Of a DNA stretch of 64,000 bases, positions 1 through 12,400 are shown piece by piece; position 1 is the first letter of the stretch, and the number at the start of each line of letters is the position of its first letter. The notes beneath the pieces were generated by a model, which was not told the DNA's origin, did not search any database, and was given only the letters and a program-made list of their open reading frames with translations. Location: contig PUDQ02000033.1 of the NCBI GenBank assembly GCA_002964805.2, positions 1,364,001 to 1,428,000 of the forward strand. Direction: 5' to 3'. The position numbers and the translations under genes were made by a program. This DNA is from Trametes villosa (taxonomy: Eukaryota > Basidiomycota > Agaricomycetes > Polyporales > Polyporaceae).

Positions 1-625
1 GAGTTCTGTAGCTCTACTTGTATGACGTCCCTCCGCCCAGCGACAGTGAGGTACTCACCTTGGGCAATCATCCCGCCCAAGGATATCCCGACCACATGCA
101 CTTGACGCGGCTCTGTCCAGCCTACGAAGTCCAGTAGTGTGATAGCATCTTGCGCCATACCGCTCGTGCTACGAGGGATGCACCCATGCTGTTGGCGACG
201 CGCGAGGCTTCACTGCGACAAGGAGCACGCACCTGTAGGGACCCCGCGGTGCCCCGCTGTTACCCACGCCCCGGTTGTCGAACACGAGCACGGAGTACTC
301 CGGCTTCCGCGCAAAGTGCTCGACCTGCGTTACCCAGCCCGCCGAGCTTGAGTTCAGCCTTCCCCATCCCGACGCGTCAGAACCCGGACTCCCGGACGCG
401 CACGAGGAGAAGCAGCGGCTGCACGCACCCCATGATGAACACAACCTTCTCCGGACCCGTGCCATGCACCTCATAGTAGAGCGAGTGGCTCTCAAATGGG
501 TCGCCCTTGTTGCGTATTTCGGTAACCGGGCAGAGACCCTTGCGCGCGCATGTGGTGGGGTCGAAGATGGTGGGCGGTGGCTGGTAGTCTGACTCCGAGG
601 CCGCGGGCATCAATTCGTCAGACAT
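1..625 (-). CDS. Alpha/beta hydrolase (5' part, truncated by window edge)
   Basis: Spliced minus-strand gene; readable exons are 625..429, 358..233, 168..59 and 13..1, each junction GT-AG and in frame. The start is the ATG at 625 (MSDELMPAAS); an in-frame TTG lies 18 nt upstream but is unlikely. The encoded part shows the usual N-terminal half of an alpha/beta hydrolase: a strand with LYYEVHGTGPEKVVFIMG (oxyanion-hole region), then VLVFDNRGVGNSG, then the nucleophile elbow GISLGG with the candidate catalytic Ser, followed by MIAQELQ. The catalytic Asp and His lie beyond the left edge. Family knowledge: such enzymes hydrolyse esters, amides or epoxides; the substrate cannot be inferred. The fold assignment is firm and the specific function unknown. 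Confidence 0.88.
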
Positions 626-2065
626 GGTGCAGTGCGCGTCCAAGGATGTAAGAGCGTTTTTGAGTGGCGAGTGTAGTAAAAACGATTATAGTAGGCTGCA
701 GCCGAGATGTAGTACGGGTGCCAGTTAACCGAGTCTCAGAGTCTCGAGGGCGCTAGTAAACCTGCGCAGTTGACGTCACTTGCTGCGACTGTCCGGCGGT
801 CGCTTCCACGGCGTCTGGTCGTATTACTGTCTTGCGCAAGTTCCGCAAGACGGCGGGGCGGGGATGAAAGGCAAGAGCGAAGCACTGGTAGTGGGTAGGT
901 TGATTTGAGGACGGGAGGCTTGTGCACGCGACAGAATCACAAGCCGCAAGGTGCTATGTAGTACTGGGTCTGAGCGGAGCGACGGTCGGAGTCGGAGTTC
1001 TCGGCTGATGGCTCGCTTTTTGCCAAGTCTTGTGGACCGCTGTGGACCCATACTGCTTGTCGAACGGCGTTCTACACTACCAGAGCTCGACGACGCCCTC
1101 CCATACTCTTCCAACGAATTGACTTGCTATGTGGATGGCAACGAGCATCGCAGCGCGTTGAATCAGCCGGCGTGCCCTGTTCGCCGCATAACCGGAATCC
1201 GGCGCGACCTGCAGATACCCTTTCATAGTGAGTGCGGGCACCAGCACTCACGACGCGGATGCTATGGCCCTCTGACCGCTTCTACGCCTACAGGATGTCG
1301 TATTACTCACACGAGAGCCCGGCATTGAGGCGATGTGTGAAACCTCAGCCTTCGAGCCCGTGTCCTCTTCCATCCCGCCGCCGAAACGAGAGATCAACCT
1401 GGTTATACCCTGACCAAATACGGACATAGAACTTCCAGATGCCCGCCTTTCATCCACTAATCAATACGCAACGCGCAACGCTCGTCAGAGAGGCTCCACT
1501 TCCCTGCCACCAGGAGGCAGGCACACTCTACTTCTCGTGATGCAGAAGCATCGTGCCCTCCCATCTGATACCATCCATCGGGCCTAGGGAAAGCTTGGCA
1601 ATTCAAGCTCCAATAACGACCAGCGTAACGACAACAATCAGCAAATGTCGGAGATCCCGCGCTGTGTACTGGAGGGGTTCAGACTGGCACGGCCCACTCG
1701 CGCACAAGTCTCTCGCTCACTCCAGGCGGCGAAATTGAGACGATGCTCGACGCCAGGGCCTCCCACGATACGGTGGCCGTTCGGCGTTCTAGGAGCGTCC
1801 GGTGCGAGGAGTCCACATGCTGTGTCGGTTTGGTATTGCTTAGATGGTCAAGAACTACACGAGGGCGTGGAAGCGCAGCCGATAACAACTTATTCAAGTG
1901 CAAAAGCAACGGTTGAGTTTGAATCCACGGTAGCTTATAACTCAGAAGTCGCCAACTGGCATCATCTACGCCACGACCCCCTCCCTGACAGGCCCCCCTC
2001 CCCCGCGGGCCCGCCGCGCCCCGCCATCATCTGTCGCGTCGTCGCCGTCCAACGATCAGCGAGTA
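626..2065. other. Intergenic, no supported gene
   Basis: About 1.4 kb between the hydrolase start and the first orphan-family gene. Only short, poorly supported open frames are present on either strand. One stretch near 1005-1110 on the plus strand reads like protein (MARFLPSLVDRCGP, then VERRSTLPELDDALPY) but it has no clear exon structure or recognisable family. It may be a relic. Confidence 0.5.
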
Positions 2066-2807
2066 ATGGCGAACGCTGCTGATCCGCTACCCGCTCGGGT
2101 GAGCCGCCCTCCCCCTCATCGCCGATGGAAACTGGCTCACCATAGGTCCGCTCTCGTGTCTGCCTAGTCTGCCTATGTCAAGAGAACTTGGGCTGTCTTA
2201 GTCGCCAATGACCAGCGCGCAGACCAGCCTCTGGATCAGACCCACTGCTACACGCTCCCGCAAATCAGCGCAGGAAATGCTTATGGCATTCTCTCGGCGC
2301 ACGACGTCTACTTCTATACTACCGCTGGTCCCGGCATCACCCTGTCCCAAGCGCTACTCGGGCAACACGACAACCTGGAGGGCAGGAATGACGTCGCATT
2401 CTCTACGCAGACGGAAATCGCCACCAAGATCAGCCTGGAAATCCAGGTATGCACCGTCTGTAGTCGGTTGACCTGCGCGTCCTTGCCGACGAGATACCCG
2501 GCTGCCCCAGCTCCAAGGACATGGTCGGTACACCCGCCAAGTGACGGTGCTCCGCGCCACGAGCGGGGCTGAGTCTCTCCCTCTCGGGAGACTAGCTCAG
2601 AAGATCGCCACAGAGACGAGGGCGAGCCTGGTACGCCTTCACGGCAAGCATCCTCGGGCCGGCCGTCGCTGATGATTGGGGCTATAGAACAATCAGGAAG
2701 TTGTTGAGATCGGCGGCCACGCCTTCTCCTTTGAAGAGATATTCCTGTGGAAGCTGCACCGCGCGAAGAAGGGAACTTGGCAGCCCGAGTTCTACGTACG
2801 CATCTAG
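2066..2807 (+). CDS. Orphan-family protein, copy A
   Basis: Unrecognised family. Exons 2066..2098, 2168..2446, 2511..2630 and 2697..2807 all join in frame with GT-AG introns, giving about 180 residues. It is called because it aligns exon by exon with copies B (4.78-5.69 kb) and C (7.93-8.83 kb). Shared blocks are GRNDVAF then TKISLEIQ at the end of the second exon, GRLAQKIATETRASL in the third, and the last-exon signature FSFEEIFLWKLHRAKKGTWQPEFYV. No signal peptide, membrane segment or known catalytic motif is visible. The N-terminus is uncertain: copies B and C have an upstream exon with a (E/Q)HW or QYW motif that I could not find convincingly here, so the true start may be further upstream. 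It lies on the opposite strand to B and C. Confidence 0.6.
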
Positions 2808-4779
2808 AGGCACTCTTAGTACGCGCCTTCGCCCAATGCACCGCAAGTTATCATCGGCCTATGTTGTACAGCTGGTAGTAGTGTGCGTTACTGGAATTCA
2901 AGCCGCCGGCTGGGTAGCGTTCCGATGGAATGTGTGCGTTCGAACCCCACTGTACTACAGATGAAGAGCGAGTAGCTGCCTGGCTTCCTAGAGGCGGGCG
3001 CAGACACTCCCCCTGTCTACAATGGTAGTTCGCGTTGTCAGCACGACTCTGCGCCTGGCGCGATGAGACAACCGTTGGCGCTCCCGCGACGTTCACCGTC
3101 TATGCCCGCTCTCCACTTGGCCGCCCTGCGCCTGGCTTGTGCGTCGCAATCATTTGCTTGTGCCTCTATTCTCCTGAAACTTGAGCTACCAGTGGAACGC
3201 CTGCCCGCCCTGAAGCTGGGCTTTCTAAGCGCCCTCTAGTAGGAAAATCTCTGTCGTGCCACATGTACAGCTTGAGAAGATTGGACGGGCTCCCGGCGTA
3301 CCGCTCAGCGGCCAGTTAAGGAGAAAACCCACACCGGAAACCCAAGCACGCCACCACCACGAGGTGCAACAACTATGAATGCGGGCCCTCGCCCCGGGCC
3401 TCGAGCGGTCGTACGTCCGCTTCTACACTCACGGTGAAATTCCAGCAGACGTGATGCACGTCCCCTACCGTCATGGCGCACGCCTGCAGCCCGATATCCG
3501 ACTACGAGGTGGCAGAGAACCGTTGGACAGATGGACGGCGGCACGGTCTGGCACAGCAGTGCTCGTGATAGCTCGCAGTATCTGGATACCATTCCCCGGG
3601 GAGCCCGGCCACCTGGGATATCGCGATGCGCCAGTCGCCTTCGTAGATGAAGAAGCCCGCGGAGGCTCTTGCGATCCGTCTGCGCTCGCCTGAAGTTGCG
3701 TGCCATCGGCATGAGTGCTACCGTCCACGAGCTGCCTCCGCCGCCGTGCTGATTTTTCTGGGGAGATACCTTCCGTCCAGGTACGTGAAGCATCGAGGGA
3801 TGCGCCGCTACGCCGGCGTTGTCGCGTCGGTCGGGTTTCATGCCTACCAGTGACGAGTAGCTCCTCGTAGACCGAGTGCGCTGCACGTTTAGCGGGATGC
3901 CGGCGAGGTCTATCCCGATATCTCGATGATCCTCGTATCAATTGTTGGTAGATGAGAGCGAACTGTGCGCGCCTTGCATCTTCCCGCGGTGAAGCCCTGC
4001 CTAGCGCGGGTACTCGTGACGACTCCAGGCCGCACACGGCTCCCGGAAGACCTGTGCGCTGCCGGTAGTCTGTTCGCAAAGCGAAGTTGTAACGCACCGG
4101 TCGCAATAGCGCCACCGTCCACCACGCTGCCATTGGAAGAGTTAGAAGACAGATCGTGGGCGGAGGGAGGTCATCTGACGGCGAAATCATCACCGCATAC
4201 GGGTAGACCACGGCATAGGAATCAGAAGTTCGACCGCATCCTGTGCGAGCGTCCATCTGCCATTGAGAGTGTGGCCGTCCGCGGAGAGGCTGTCCCGGCC
4301 GCTCCTGCGTGCGATATCTGAGGCAGGACGTATATCAGCCTGAGCTCAGGATATCGCCCCTACTCACAGATATCCGTCCCCTCCTCTCCCAACTTCGCCG
4401 AATGAAGCATCTTCCGCCTCCCCCTCCCCCCAGGCGCGCGTCCCGTGCCGGCCCGAGATTATGCACCTACTCGAGTTTGTCCCTCTGAGCCGGCCTGCAG
4501 CACGTGCAGCACGTGCCAAGGCGCCGTCAGGCAAGTCATGCTCAGCATTCGACGCACCTTGTTATGCCGATTGCAGCACGTAAGTCCATATCTCTTGCGG
4601 AACAGAACAAATATAAGGAAGCGTCACTGATATTGTCGTTCACAGCATATGCTACAATCCAAGCGGGCACTGGTCCTTGGTTCTAGAAACATAAGCTAGC
4701 TGCAGATTTAGTGTGAAGCTACACGCAGCAGGGAGCGAAATCCACAAACCTCAGAAGGCAGCGTCATCAAGCAAACAAG
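2808..4779. other. Intergenic, possible coding relics only
   Basis: About 2 kb lying downstream of both copy A (plus) and copy B (minus). Several minus-strand frames between 3.3 and 4.25 kb look protein-like in short patches (for example FFIYEGDWRIAISQVAGLPG near 3.57-3.66 kb). They are in different frames and are not joined by convincing splice sites, so I call no gene. This may be a decayed gene. Confidence 0.45.
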
Positions 4780-5688
4780 TCACAGGCACACAAAGAACTC
4801 CGGCTGCCACGATCCCTTCGATACGCGACAGAGCTTCCACAGATAGACGTCCTCGAGAGGAAAGGTGCGTCCGTTGATCCTGATCTCAGCGCCCTGTCTC
4901 TGAAAAATTCGGGCCAAGATTATGATCAGAATACGACGCGGGAGTTTAAACCGGGAGACCCACCAGGTACGCCAACGTCTCTTTAGCAATGGTCTGGGCC
5001 AGCTTGCCTCTCGAGATAGACTCCGCTGAACTGGTAGAGCGGAGAGCCATCACTTGGCGATGGTAGGGCTCCCCGCAGTGCTGGAACTATAGTCGACGTA
5101 AGAGGCTGCGGTGATGCAAACAGGAGCCGACACTTACGTGGATTCGTATGGAGATCTTCGAGGATACTCTCGGCAGAGCGGGGGCATCTTTCTCGACTAG
5201 CCTGTCGACGTCCCCACGTAAAGCGAGCGCGAGACTGATGAATGCATTATCATCCGTGTTGAAATAGACTTCGTCTCTCCCAGCAGTGGGGTCCTGACTG
5301 TTGGGGCCTTGAAAGGGCGTTTGCGGTACGAGTACCATCTCCAGGCGAGGGGCCTGGCATAGAGGGTGAGCAAAAAGGCGCCGAAGTAGATGGTCGGACA
5401 ACATACTGATCCATACGCTCGGCTCATCCTGTCCCGGACGTCGAGAGGAACTGCGACGGACAAGGTGGAGCCGCTCATAGAAGAGTGCGAACGAGGTGGA
5501 GCCGACATGGACAGGCCAAGGGAGTCCCAGTGCTCCTGGTCGGATGCCTGCCGCATGCGCAGGAGATCGTCCTGCGTGTAGACAGGCTGTGGCGCGTGGT
5601 TGGTGAGTCGCCGGTCGGATTCTCTGTGCTCGTCACTTACTCCAGCCTGACCAGGGAACATGTAGCCTTGACCTTGATCGTGCGACAT
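4780..5688 (-). CDS. Orphan-family protein, copy B
   Basis: Unrecognised family; the most complete member. Five exons, 5688..5641, 5586..5407, 5353..5138, 5080..4964 and 4899..4780, have lengths that are all multiples of three with phase-0 GT-AG introns, giving 226 residues. It starts at ATG 5688 (MSHDQGQGYMFPGQ). Blocks shared with A and C: QASDQEHWDSLGLSMS, DEVYFNTDDNAFISLAL, SKISIRIH, SRGKLAQTIAKETLAYL and the final FPLEDVYLWKLCRVSKGSWQ. No signal peptide, transmembrane segment or known catalytic motif is seen, so a soluble intracellular protein is likely. Intact reading frame, splice sites and conservation between divergent copies argue for a functional gene. Function cannot be inferred. 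Confidence 0.75.
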
Positions 5689-7928
5689 CTCTATAGTCGT
5701 TGGGTGTGATGTGGGTGTGCGGTACAATCGTGGCAGACAGGTTGCGGATAGGTTGGGCGATCCAGAACATGGTTTAAGTACCCCAAGGATGCGAGGAGTC
5801 CCGGGGTACTATCCTCAGGTATGTCGCCGCCGGATATCCTCCTCGTTCCAGCACTCACGGCGCGGTACAGGTGACGGCGCGTTCTGGCATGCTGCGCCCT
5901 TCCGCGCCCTGACTCCGGATATCTGGGGAAGCGCTGTTTGAGAACATACGATCGCAATCACACAAACACACGTACTCGTGCCCCTTGTATGTCCATGGAA
6001 ATCTTGATATCCGGACGACTCTTGCTAAATGCCTTGCAGGGCCGCTACGAGAGGGCGACACCGTACTCGTTCGAGCGAGTGGCGGTTCGGAGAGGCGGCG
6101 TTACCGTCCCATTCCGAACATGGTCGCCGACTGGGACGCGAGCGGCGGAGCCTTGAACCTGTGTTCATGCAGAAACCGCTACCGCGCAAGGCTGCGCTAA
6201 CATCTATGGCAGGCCGCCGCCGCCTCTGACGCCGCCGCATCCGCTGACAAGCCACGAATCGCCGAGTTACGCTCTGGGATGGGGGTAAGAAGGTACCGGA
6301 CGTTCGGAAGCCTGTAACCTGAACATGTGAGACCCAACGGTAAATCCCATACGGATACGCCTACCGAAGGGAGGGCGTAATGGCCATGTTGCGGAGAGAC
6401 GATCGGCACGATATAGTCTTTGGGTTCCTAGCTTCTCAGCCGTGCCTAGTTGACAGCGGGCATTCGACGAGCCCATGGGCGTGAATCCAGATATTGACGA
6501 GTACATTGATACCGAAGCCCGATCTGGATATCGGCATAGAGGCTGGATAACTGGCACGTTCCGAGATCCAGCAGGCGGTCGAGAAGGGCATTGCGCAGCC
6601 GACCTGATCCGTCGGGGCAAGTTCTACCTGTTCCGCCGCACACCAATGACAAGGTACTGCTTGCTGGTGGCGCATAGAGATATGTCAGAACCTGGCAGCT
6701 ATCAGCTCGATCGAAAGTCTGTGCACACTTCGTCGACACAGACCTGCAATCCTTGCCGGCCTCCATACTTGAAATATGGGTAGACGGCGCGACGAGGCCC
6801 TGTATGTAATTCCGGATAGAACAAATCATAGTCGCTTGCCCTCTACCGCCTGTTTCCGTCTCCGGCGGGTGGGAATGCGACTAGAACTGTCCCGGCGGCC
6901 GGGCTGCTCGCCCCGCTCAAGGCCGACTATTCCGGTGCTCATTGGCGTTCTGGAGAGGCTTTAGGTCAAGCATTCCTCTTACATGAAGTAGTGGCTGCTC
7001 ACCTAGGGATTATTGGAATGGATGAGTGGCTCGGAGATCCTGGCTAGAGAGCCAATGGCATCTGGCAGTACCTGACAGGAATTCGGAGGAGGCGTATAAG
7101 CGCCGCCAGATGTGAGCGTCGGTAGCCTGAGCATCTCCTCATGATGTGCGCAAGCACATCAAGATCAATCATAGCAGTAAAATGTCGAACGACAACAGTA
7201 GAACTGAGATATGGAGCCTCGAGCTGGCGTGCTGAAGCGGCGGTTCAAGTTGTGTTTTGAGAACCAGCGATAGTTCAACTGCTGCAGCGTTCGTTACAAA
7301 GGCAGGACATGCGGGAAAAAGTCAATAGCTTCAGGAAGACGCGACGCAGGAGAAGACTGCTCTGGCTGAATGTACCGGTCGATGCATAGTTCGTTCATAG
7401 TACTGCCAGTCGTCGGCAAAGATCAGTGAGCACTGTAGTCCCTCGGCGTTTGCCGCGAGCGCTAAGTCTGGCGCTGAGCGAGTCGTTCTCCGAACCATCC
7501 CTTGTCCGAACCATCCCGAGCCGTTGTCCATCCGCTCCGAACGGTGACAAAATCATACAGAGACACACAATGACAAACCAAGGCTACCCGACGTCCCCAG
7601 ATAGAGTCCGATCAAGTACGGTGAGGTTACACTGTCCTCTGTGCTTCGAGCTTCAACATGGCAGAGGGTTCAACTACCAGTGACGGGGGACGTCCCTCCC
7701 ATGGGTCGGGGCATAACAATGTTAAAACTGCTACTGTCCAGGAGTCACTGCATCAAGCACGCTACCTGTGCACCACTCGGAGATAGCACGATTAAATAAA
7801 TGTATTACAGTACAGGTGTCATACGTAGCGTTAGTCGCACACCCTCCCCCGGAGGAGCTGCACCATATGGCGTCTTGAGAGCTGACGTAGGCTAGGCGGA
7901 ATGATTGGTAATGGGGAGCCTGATCCTC
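5689..7928. other. Intergenic, possible fourth orphan-family relic
   Basis: About 2.2 kb without a supported gene. Near 5.98-6.10 kb on the plus strand a patch reading LYVHGNLDIRTTLAKCLAG resembles the VYFNTDDNAFISLALALRG block of copy B, but no matching upstream or downstream exons are found. Plus-strand frames at 6.48-6.78 kb are open but unrecognised. The 6.96-7.83 kb part shows nothing. Confidence 0.4.
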
Positions 7929-8825
7929 TCACACACCCTGTAAGACACCAAGCACAGGCTGCCAACTCGACTTCGAAACATGCCGCAACTCTAGGAGCAC
8001 GAGCTTCTCGAACCCCGCACTCCCCGGACCCAGGTTGAGGCGCGGCGGGCCGAAAGGCCCCTCCTGATACCGCTAGCGTAACCGTCAGAAATGCACGGGG
8101 AACCATCTCTGCTGGTCTGGGGCCTGGCGCTTACATTCATGTAGTCAAAGATTTCGCGCGCAATCTTCTCCGCCAGTTTTCCTTTCGTGATGGACGGGAA
8201 ACCGTTGGACGGGCTGCGCACGTTGATCTGCCGCTCGTACGACCTGCAGCCCATTATCTAGGCACACCGCACTATGCGTCAGCTCAGGAAATTCTCCAGA
8301 ACACGAGGGCCTCGGCTAGCGGGACCGACCTCTAGGCGCAACGACTGTTTCTGGCTGAGGTGATCCTCCGAGAACACCGCATCGTCCCGACCCTGCAGGA
8401 ACGCGAAATTGCTAGCGAGAGCGTCCGCAAGTTTGACGTACGGAGTGGTCCATGTGTGGAAGAGGATCGGCGGCTTCGGTTCGTATCGCCGCTTCGCGAC
8501 GTACGCGCGCTGTGGAAGCAGTTCAAACGGGCGATCGTGGGTCTGAGGAGCAGTCGTCGGGGCCTGTCATAATCCGTAGTGAGCAGTCGCCCTGGAGCGC
8601 GTACAGCTACCCGATACTTACGGTTGAGGTGGACGGACCCTGGGACATCGGAGCCTGTGCGGGGAGAGCGGAGCTGGTGTGTGAGGAATGGGCCATGGAC
8701 AGACCGTGCTCGTTCCAGTACTGGTCGTTGGAAGCCTCGAATGCCGCCAGAATGGCTTCGGCCGTCCATGTTGTGGGGTGTGTCGCTCCGGCGCCTGTTG
8801 TATTGTCACCGTCGATGGGTTGCAT
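7929..8825 (-). CDS. Orphan-family protein, copy C
   Basis: Unrecognised family. Four exons, 8825..8622, 8563..8330, 8257..8135 and 8063..7929, each a multiple of three with phase-0 GT-AG introns, give 231 residues. It starts at ATG 8825 (MQPIDGDNTTGAG). Matches to copies A and B: FEASNDQYWNEHGLSM in exon 1, YVKLADALASNFAFLQGRDD and QKQSLRLE in exon 2, TKGKLAEKIAREIFDYMN in exon 3, and FEKLVLLELRHVSKSSWQPV in exon 4. An upstream mini-exon like exon 1 of copy B cannot be excluded. The terminal SWQP and preceding basic VSK are the best family signature. Cellular role unknown. Confidence 0.72.
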
Positions 8826-9454
8826 CTCGTCTTGCGGCTATATGGTTCTCTAGTAACCAAGGCCAAGGATAGAAGGAAAAGGTGAGGCCTCGCTCTTCAT
8901 CCTTGCCCTACATGGCGACGCAGTCTATATACCCCCCGCGCGGTCTAGTCAGATATACAGCTGAACATGAAACTCGACTCACCGGCGAGCCCACGGGCGG
9001 CGTGCGGGACGTGGTTTGCGTGGCCGCAGGAAATAGTACGATACCTACTCCGCGCAGCGAGAGTACCGTATGTGCACGCGCTGCGAAGGTATGACAGCTC
9101 CACGGAAGTGCACAGCTCTTCGGCGAGGAACACCATTTAAGCAGGCCCTTCCGGCAGGCGGGTGACAGCTGCCGCCCGCAGCTTGTTTCCGGAACGCAGT
9201 GACAGAAAGCTTGCAATGCCTGCGTGGGGCACAGCGACAATCGCCGCGCTTATCCCATGGGGACTAATTTGCACATGATGTCATCAATGGCTTGCGCGCC
9301 GCGCGAGGCTACTTGTCACCGACGCAACTGACGCGTGCGGTCGGCGTTCCGCTGTTTGCATGCACAACAGAAAGCTATTACCGGTGAGCGAGACATGATA
9401 GAGTACATAGAGATGCAAGACCACAGAACGAAGGCACCGACCGCCTACCGACAT
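8826..9454. other. Intergenic, nothing recognised
   Basis: About 630 bp between the start of copy C and the stop of SPT16. Short open frames on both strands show no family resemblance or splice structure. Part should be the SPT16 3' UTR and the copy C promoter. Confidence 0.5.
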
Positions 9455-12400
9455 TCACCGCTTGCCGTTAGCCTTCGCCTTAGGCTTGGGCTTCGCCGAC
9501 TTTTTCGGGCGGTCCGAGTCGTCAGACTCGTTCCCCCGGCCTGTCTCAATGCGCTTCTTATCGGCTGCAACGTGGAGAGTCAGCTTGACGCATTCATTTT
9601 GTGAAACGAGACGCGACCGGCGTACCTTTCGCCGCCTTGCGTTCCAGCTCATCCCAGTCATCGCCTGCACGAATCCGTCAGTCGTCAGACGCCGGCACAG
9701 CCACGGCCACGCACCTTCGCTGTCCTCGGAGCCAAAGTCAGAGCCGCTGCCCTCGTCGTCGCTCGCGTCCGACCCGTCGTCGTAGTCGCTCTCCTCGTTG
9801 CTGCTGTCAGAACTCTCCATATCGGCGGACTCGGCCTCGAACTCGGATTCCGTGTCGGAGTCGTCGTCGGCCTCGCTCTGTCGGGTGTAAGAGATCAGTA
9901 AAATTTTGCGCATGTGGCACACGTGAATACGGACCTCCTCCCCGGCCGCAGCGCCGCCCAGGAAGCTCCACCCCCCCTGTTGGAAAAAGTCATAGGGGTT
10001 TTCGTTGATGGTCTTCATGATAGGTCCCCAGTTCAAGTTGACAGGTCCCTCGCTCAGGGGTATGTCCACGGAGCTGCGGGAAGGTTTCAGCGGTCTGACT
10101 GCGCCGCACGGGAATGTTTGCTCACTCTAGCCAGTTCTTCACATCGTCGAGCTGGGAGCTGGGGATCGAGTTGATGTGGAGCGGCGCCTTCGTGTAGTCC
10201 TTGAAGATGAGCACCATGTCGAATTGTTTCAGGCCGAACTGCACACGTTCCAGCGACGCGATCTCGATGTCGGAGAGGGTGACGACGAGGAACGGTGGGT
10301 CGGACAGGTGGACCAGGCATTCCGTCGTTGGCTGCAAACGCACATTGGTGCGGAACGGCACGCCCTCGAAAGAGAGCTCCCGGAACGGGATGTCGGGCTC
10401 GAGCGTATCACCGGTCTGCGTTCAGGCGTTAAGGTTAGAGCTAGTGGGCGCAGTGAACATGGAGATAGCATGACATACGGAAGACGTCGCAGCTTCTGCA
10501 ATCTTCTCCGAGAACAGCTTGAACTCCTTGTTCAGCATCTGGCGCCGCTTGCGCTCCTGCTGCTCCAGCTCCAGCTCGTCCTCGTCGCCGTACCGGTACT
10601 TGCGTTTCCGGTTCCCGGTCTCATCGAATTGGACGTCGGACGCCTCGCGGTAGAATTGGACGTCCTGTATGATTCATGAGCGTACTGTATCACCTCGGGC
10701 GGGCAACACTCATTGAATGTGGACTGAGCTTACATGTGCCTTCTTCTTCCCGATCATGATAGGAGCCTTGAGATGTACGTGGATGATGACGAGAAGCTCG
10801 TGGTCGCATGGCTGGAAGAAGAGATGCTTCACGTTGCTGAACAGGATGTCTGAGGAACGCGGTGAGCTCGGGCAGCACGTCGACGCCGGGAGAGGACATA
10901 CCGATCTTCTGAGAGCCCATCGGCGACTGGTATCGGAGACCATTCTGATGAATCTCGACTTCGCCGGGTAGACGCTTTCCGTCCAAAGCGGGCCGGACGA
11001 AAACCTCCGGCAGCTTGGTCGGACGCCTTCCCTTGACTTCTACCAACGTGTCCTGCTCGATGACGTCGGCCATCTCCTTCTTCTGCTGCTCCCGCTTGTT
11101 AACCTCCTTCTTCAAGTCGGTTATCTGCTTCGAGATAGCGTCGAATCGGTGTCCGTCCGGCGACCGATATGTGATCGAGCGGATGAAGGTTGCGTCGGGG
11201 TCCTCGAAGGGCTACATTACGCCGTATAAGCCGGTTATTCAACGAAGCGACACGGAGGACTGCTTACCGTGTCTTCCTTCCTCCCGGCTAGTTGACCAGG
11301 CGTCTGGAAGTTCACTCGGAGATAGGTGAACTCGCCCTCGTCGTTCTTGCTGACGTTCTTGATCGTGTTGATATGGAACGGGACGGCGTACCCATGCACC
11401 GGCAAGACCACCGTATGCGCCTTGCGGTCTACGTATATCTTAAGGAAATGCTGTCAGCATCTTCGAAGTGTTATCGGCCGCAGCTACCACACATACCCGG
11501 AGAGTCTCCACCTCGCGCGGCAGGCCGGCCTCGCCCTTGTAGCTCTGGAATCGCTTCCACCCCTTACCCTCCTTGCCGCCGAGTCCGCCACCACTCTCCG
11601 AGAAGCGCACAAGGCCCTCCTGGTGCACCCGCCCGTGCAACTCACGCTGGTGCTCAGCGATCTTCGCGGACATCGACTGCACCGAGTCTTCCTGCGCCGC
11701 GCTCCGCGTCTTGTTACGGAGGACCTTCCCGCCAGCCATCTTGTTCTTCACGGGCGACGCGTTGCCATTGGCGCCAGCTTTAGCCGTAGGAGCCTTCTTA
11801 GCAGGGGCCTTGGACGACTGACCCTCGGCCTCATCCTGGTTGAGGAAGAACAAGGTGTCCTTGGCGGATTTCACGCCAGTAGTAAGGCAAGTGGACTTGT
11901 CAGCGCCGACAAGCACTGTGTCTACGAGCTGGAGAGCATATCTAGGGGACACAAGCGCAATCAGCAACTGATACAAGATGCGAAACAGGACACTCACTTC
12001 TTGCCGTCTACTTCCAGGCCCGTGAACCCTAGGACCAAGTTGAAGACCATGTTGGCGCGAAGCGTCCGGCTGTTCTTCGGAGATAGGAGGTAGGAGGCGT
12101 CGCGGAACTCCATGCCCATCTAGTACTTACGGTGAGGACATGCGAATGCCGGAAGCGAGCTATATACTTACACCATGACCGATGTTCTTGACGAAGTGGG
12201 ACTCAAGCTCAGGCTTCTTCTCCTTAATGTAAGAAAGCGCAGCCTGATATAGATCCTTGGAAACAACGCCCTCCTTCATGCGCGAGAGAACCTCGGTTTG
12301 AAGGGAAACGAGGAGAGAATAGACCGCTTCTTGCTCCTGTATACGGGAGCGCTCGTCAACCTGGGGCACAACGGCGATGGAGCAATTGACTCACCTTCGT

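Noticed and set aside
2920..2965. GTTCGAACCCC resembling a tRNA T-arm
   Set aside because: Flanks do not pair into a T-stem and no acceptor, D-arm or anticodon arm is found.
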